Of a stretch of 12,894 bases of DNA, positions 12,461 through 12,894 are shown in pieces. Made by a program: the position numbers and the translations under genes. Position 1 is the stretch's first letter; each line of letters begins with the position of its first letter. Origin of the DNA: Deltaproteobacteria bacterium (GTDB lineage: Bacteria; Desulfobacterota; Desulfomonilia; UBA1062); assembly GCA_023230665.1 (NCBI GenBank), contig JALNWY010000079.1, positions 1-12,894 of the forward strand, in the 5' to 3' direction. The notes under the pieces were generated by a model that did not search any database, had not been told where the DNA came from, and saw nothing but the letters and a program-made list of their open reading frames with translations.

Positions 12461-12894
12461 GGTTGCTCCTCCAATTCTCTTTCTCAAGGGTTTTTTCAAT
12501 GGGGTGGCGCTCGCAAGTCGTTTGAAACGGCTCGCGGCCCCGTCGACTCGGTTTGCCTAGGTTTGCCCGGATAAAGCTTATCCGGACTGCCAGCACCTGC
12601 CCGTCCCCTGTACTCTGTTCAGCCCGGGGCACTCTGGTCAGGCTCTCGCCTCCCTTTATGGGGGCAGGTCCTCCCTAGCATCTTGCAAGCCGGCCTGCAA
12701 GGGCATTATTGACGAGTAAAACCGGTGGCATAACGGCATCGGATCAGGGTTTGCGTCTGATTTCGCAGACATGCAGGCGCAATAAAAAACACATGCGTGA
12801 TTCACCAGCAGAACAGCGGGGCAGAATGAAACCTCAAGGGTGCAGCAAGCCGCCCTGCTCGCGTTCACAGCAAGTACCCGAGCCTGTTCGGGCA
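12461..12894. other. Hairpin-rich region upstream of the secreted-protein gene
   Basis: No convincing gene is seen in these 434 bases. Structure, as read on the minus strand leading to the gene: a short hairpin CTTGCA/TGCAAG (12683-12702); a three-way-junction-like element (12595-12669); a CCGGATAA/TTATCCGG hairpin (12567-12585); two direct GGTTTGCC repeats (12550-12557 and 12560-12567); and an odd palindrome CGTTTGAAACG near 12512-12522. Farther out are GTCTG/CAGAC (12755-12770) and CCCGA/TCGGG (12877-12892), the latter at the window edge. Confidence 0.5.
12595..12669 (-). ncRNA. Candidate structured RNA element (three-way junction) in a long leader
   Basis: On the minus strand ACCTGCCC (12669-12662) pairs perfectly with GGGCAGGT (12602-12595). 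Enclosed are an AGGC-GAGA-GCCT hairpin with a GNRA-type loop (12651-12640) and a second stem GTGCCCC/GGGGAC with one bulge (12632-12626 with 12608-12603) that abuts the closing stem. It matches no riboswitch class I know. GC-rich sequence can form such stems by chance, so this is a suggestion. Confidence 0.3.

Noticed and set aside
12543..12585. GGGCAAACC on the minus strand, resembling the 5' core of c-di-GMP-I (GEMM) riboswitches
   Set aside because: The second conserved core (ACGCAAAGCC type) and the tetraloop-receptor part are missing; the sequence is better described as two direct GGCAAACC repeats next to a hairpin.
12656..12868. 70-codon minus-strand frame upstream of the secreted-protein gene
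   Set aside because: No ribosome-binding site, no family features, and it overlaps the hairpins of the leader region.
1..12894. tRNA, rRNA, CRISPR array, insertion sequence or phage attachment site
   Set aside because: Read on both strands: no T-loop-like GTTCGANTC with matching stems, no regularly spaced repeats, no transposase motifs and no long terminal inverted repeats were found.

Overview
The window is GC-rich and densely coded, with short operons, ATGA stop/start overlaps and sigma70-like promoters. The mix of genes suggests a Gram-negative, probably anaerobic, delta-proteobacterial lineage (Desulfobacterota-like): an archaeal-type pyruvoyl arginine decarboxylase, an YkgJ-type Cys-cluster protein, an Hsp20-Lon pair, a stand-alone thiolase and fragments of surface or outer-membrane proteins. 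The lineage is inferred from gene content and style only.

Layout. Positions 2-619 hold the 3' end of a PotD-type polyamine-binding protein gene, followed by a 16-bp hairpin. Positions 870-4081 hold a promoter and one compact operon: an XRE-cupin regulator, S-adenosylmethionine decarboxylase (speD), pyruvoyl-dependent arginine decarboxylase (pdaD), spermidine synthase (speE) and agmatinase (speB). Positions 4205-5181 hold a Trm112-like zinc protein overlapping a purine nucleoside phosphorylase-family gene. A perfect 14-bp hairpin at the end of that gene also serves as the terminator for the convergent hsp20-lon operon (minus strand, 8131-5271). A gap of about 600 bases with no convincing gene follows. 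Then come a minus-strand YkgJ-family protein (9098-8748) and a divergent thiolase (9242-10495). Their shared intergenic region carries a dyad closely resembling the TetR-type FadR operator, and the thiolase ends in a strong intrinsic terminator. Positions 10640-11505 look like the remains of a large surface/outer-membrane protein. Positions 12460-11681 (minus) encode a secreted concanavalin-A-like beta-sandwich protein, preceded by a long hairpin-rich leader region.

How the genes work together. The central operon encodes a full route from arginine to spermidine. PdaD makes agmatine and SpeB converts it to putrescine plus urea. SpeD makes decarboxylated AdoMet and SpeE transfers its aminopropyl group to putrescine. 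The upstream PotD adds polyamine uptake, and the operon-encoded XRE-cupin protein is the obvious candidate polyamine-responsive regulator. The phosphorylase encoded just downstream may clear methylthioadenosine, the by-product of SpeE, either directly or after deamination; its active-site residues make this worth testing. Hsp20 and Lon form a protein quality-control unit (holdase plus protease). The rest is metabolic (thiolase) or cell-surface accessory material.
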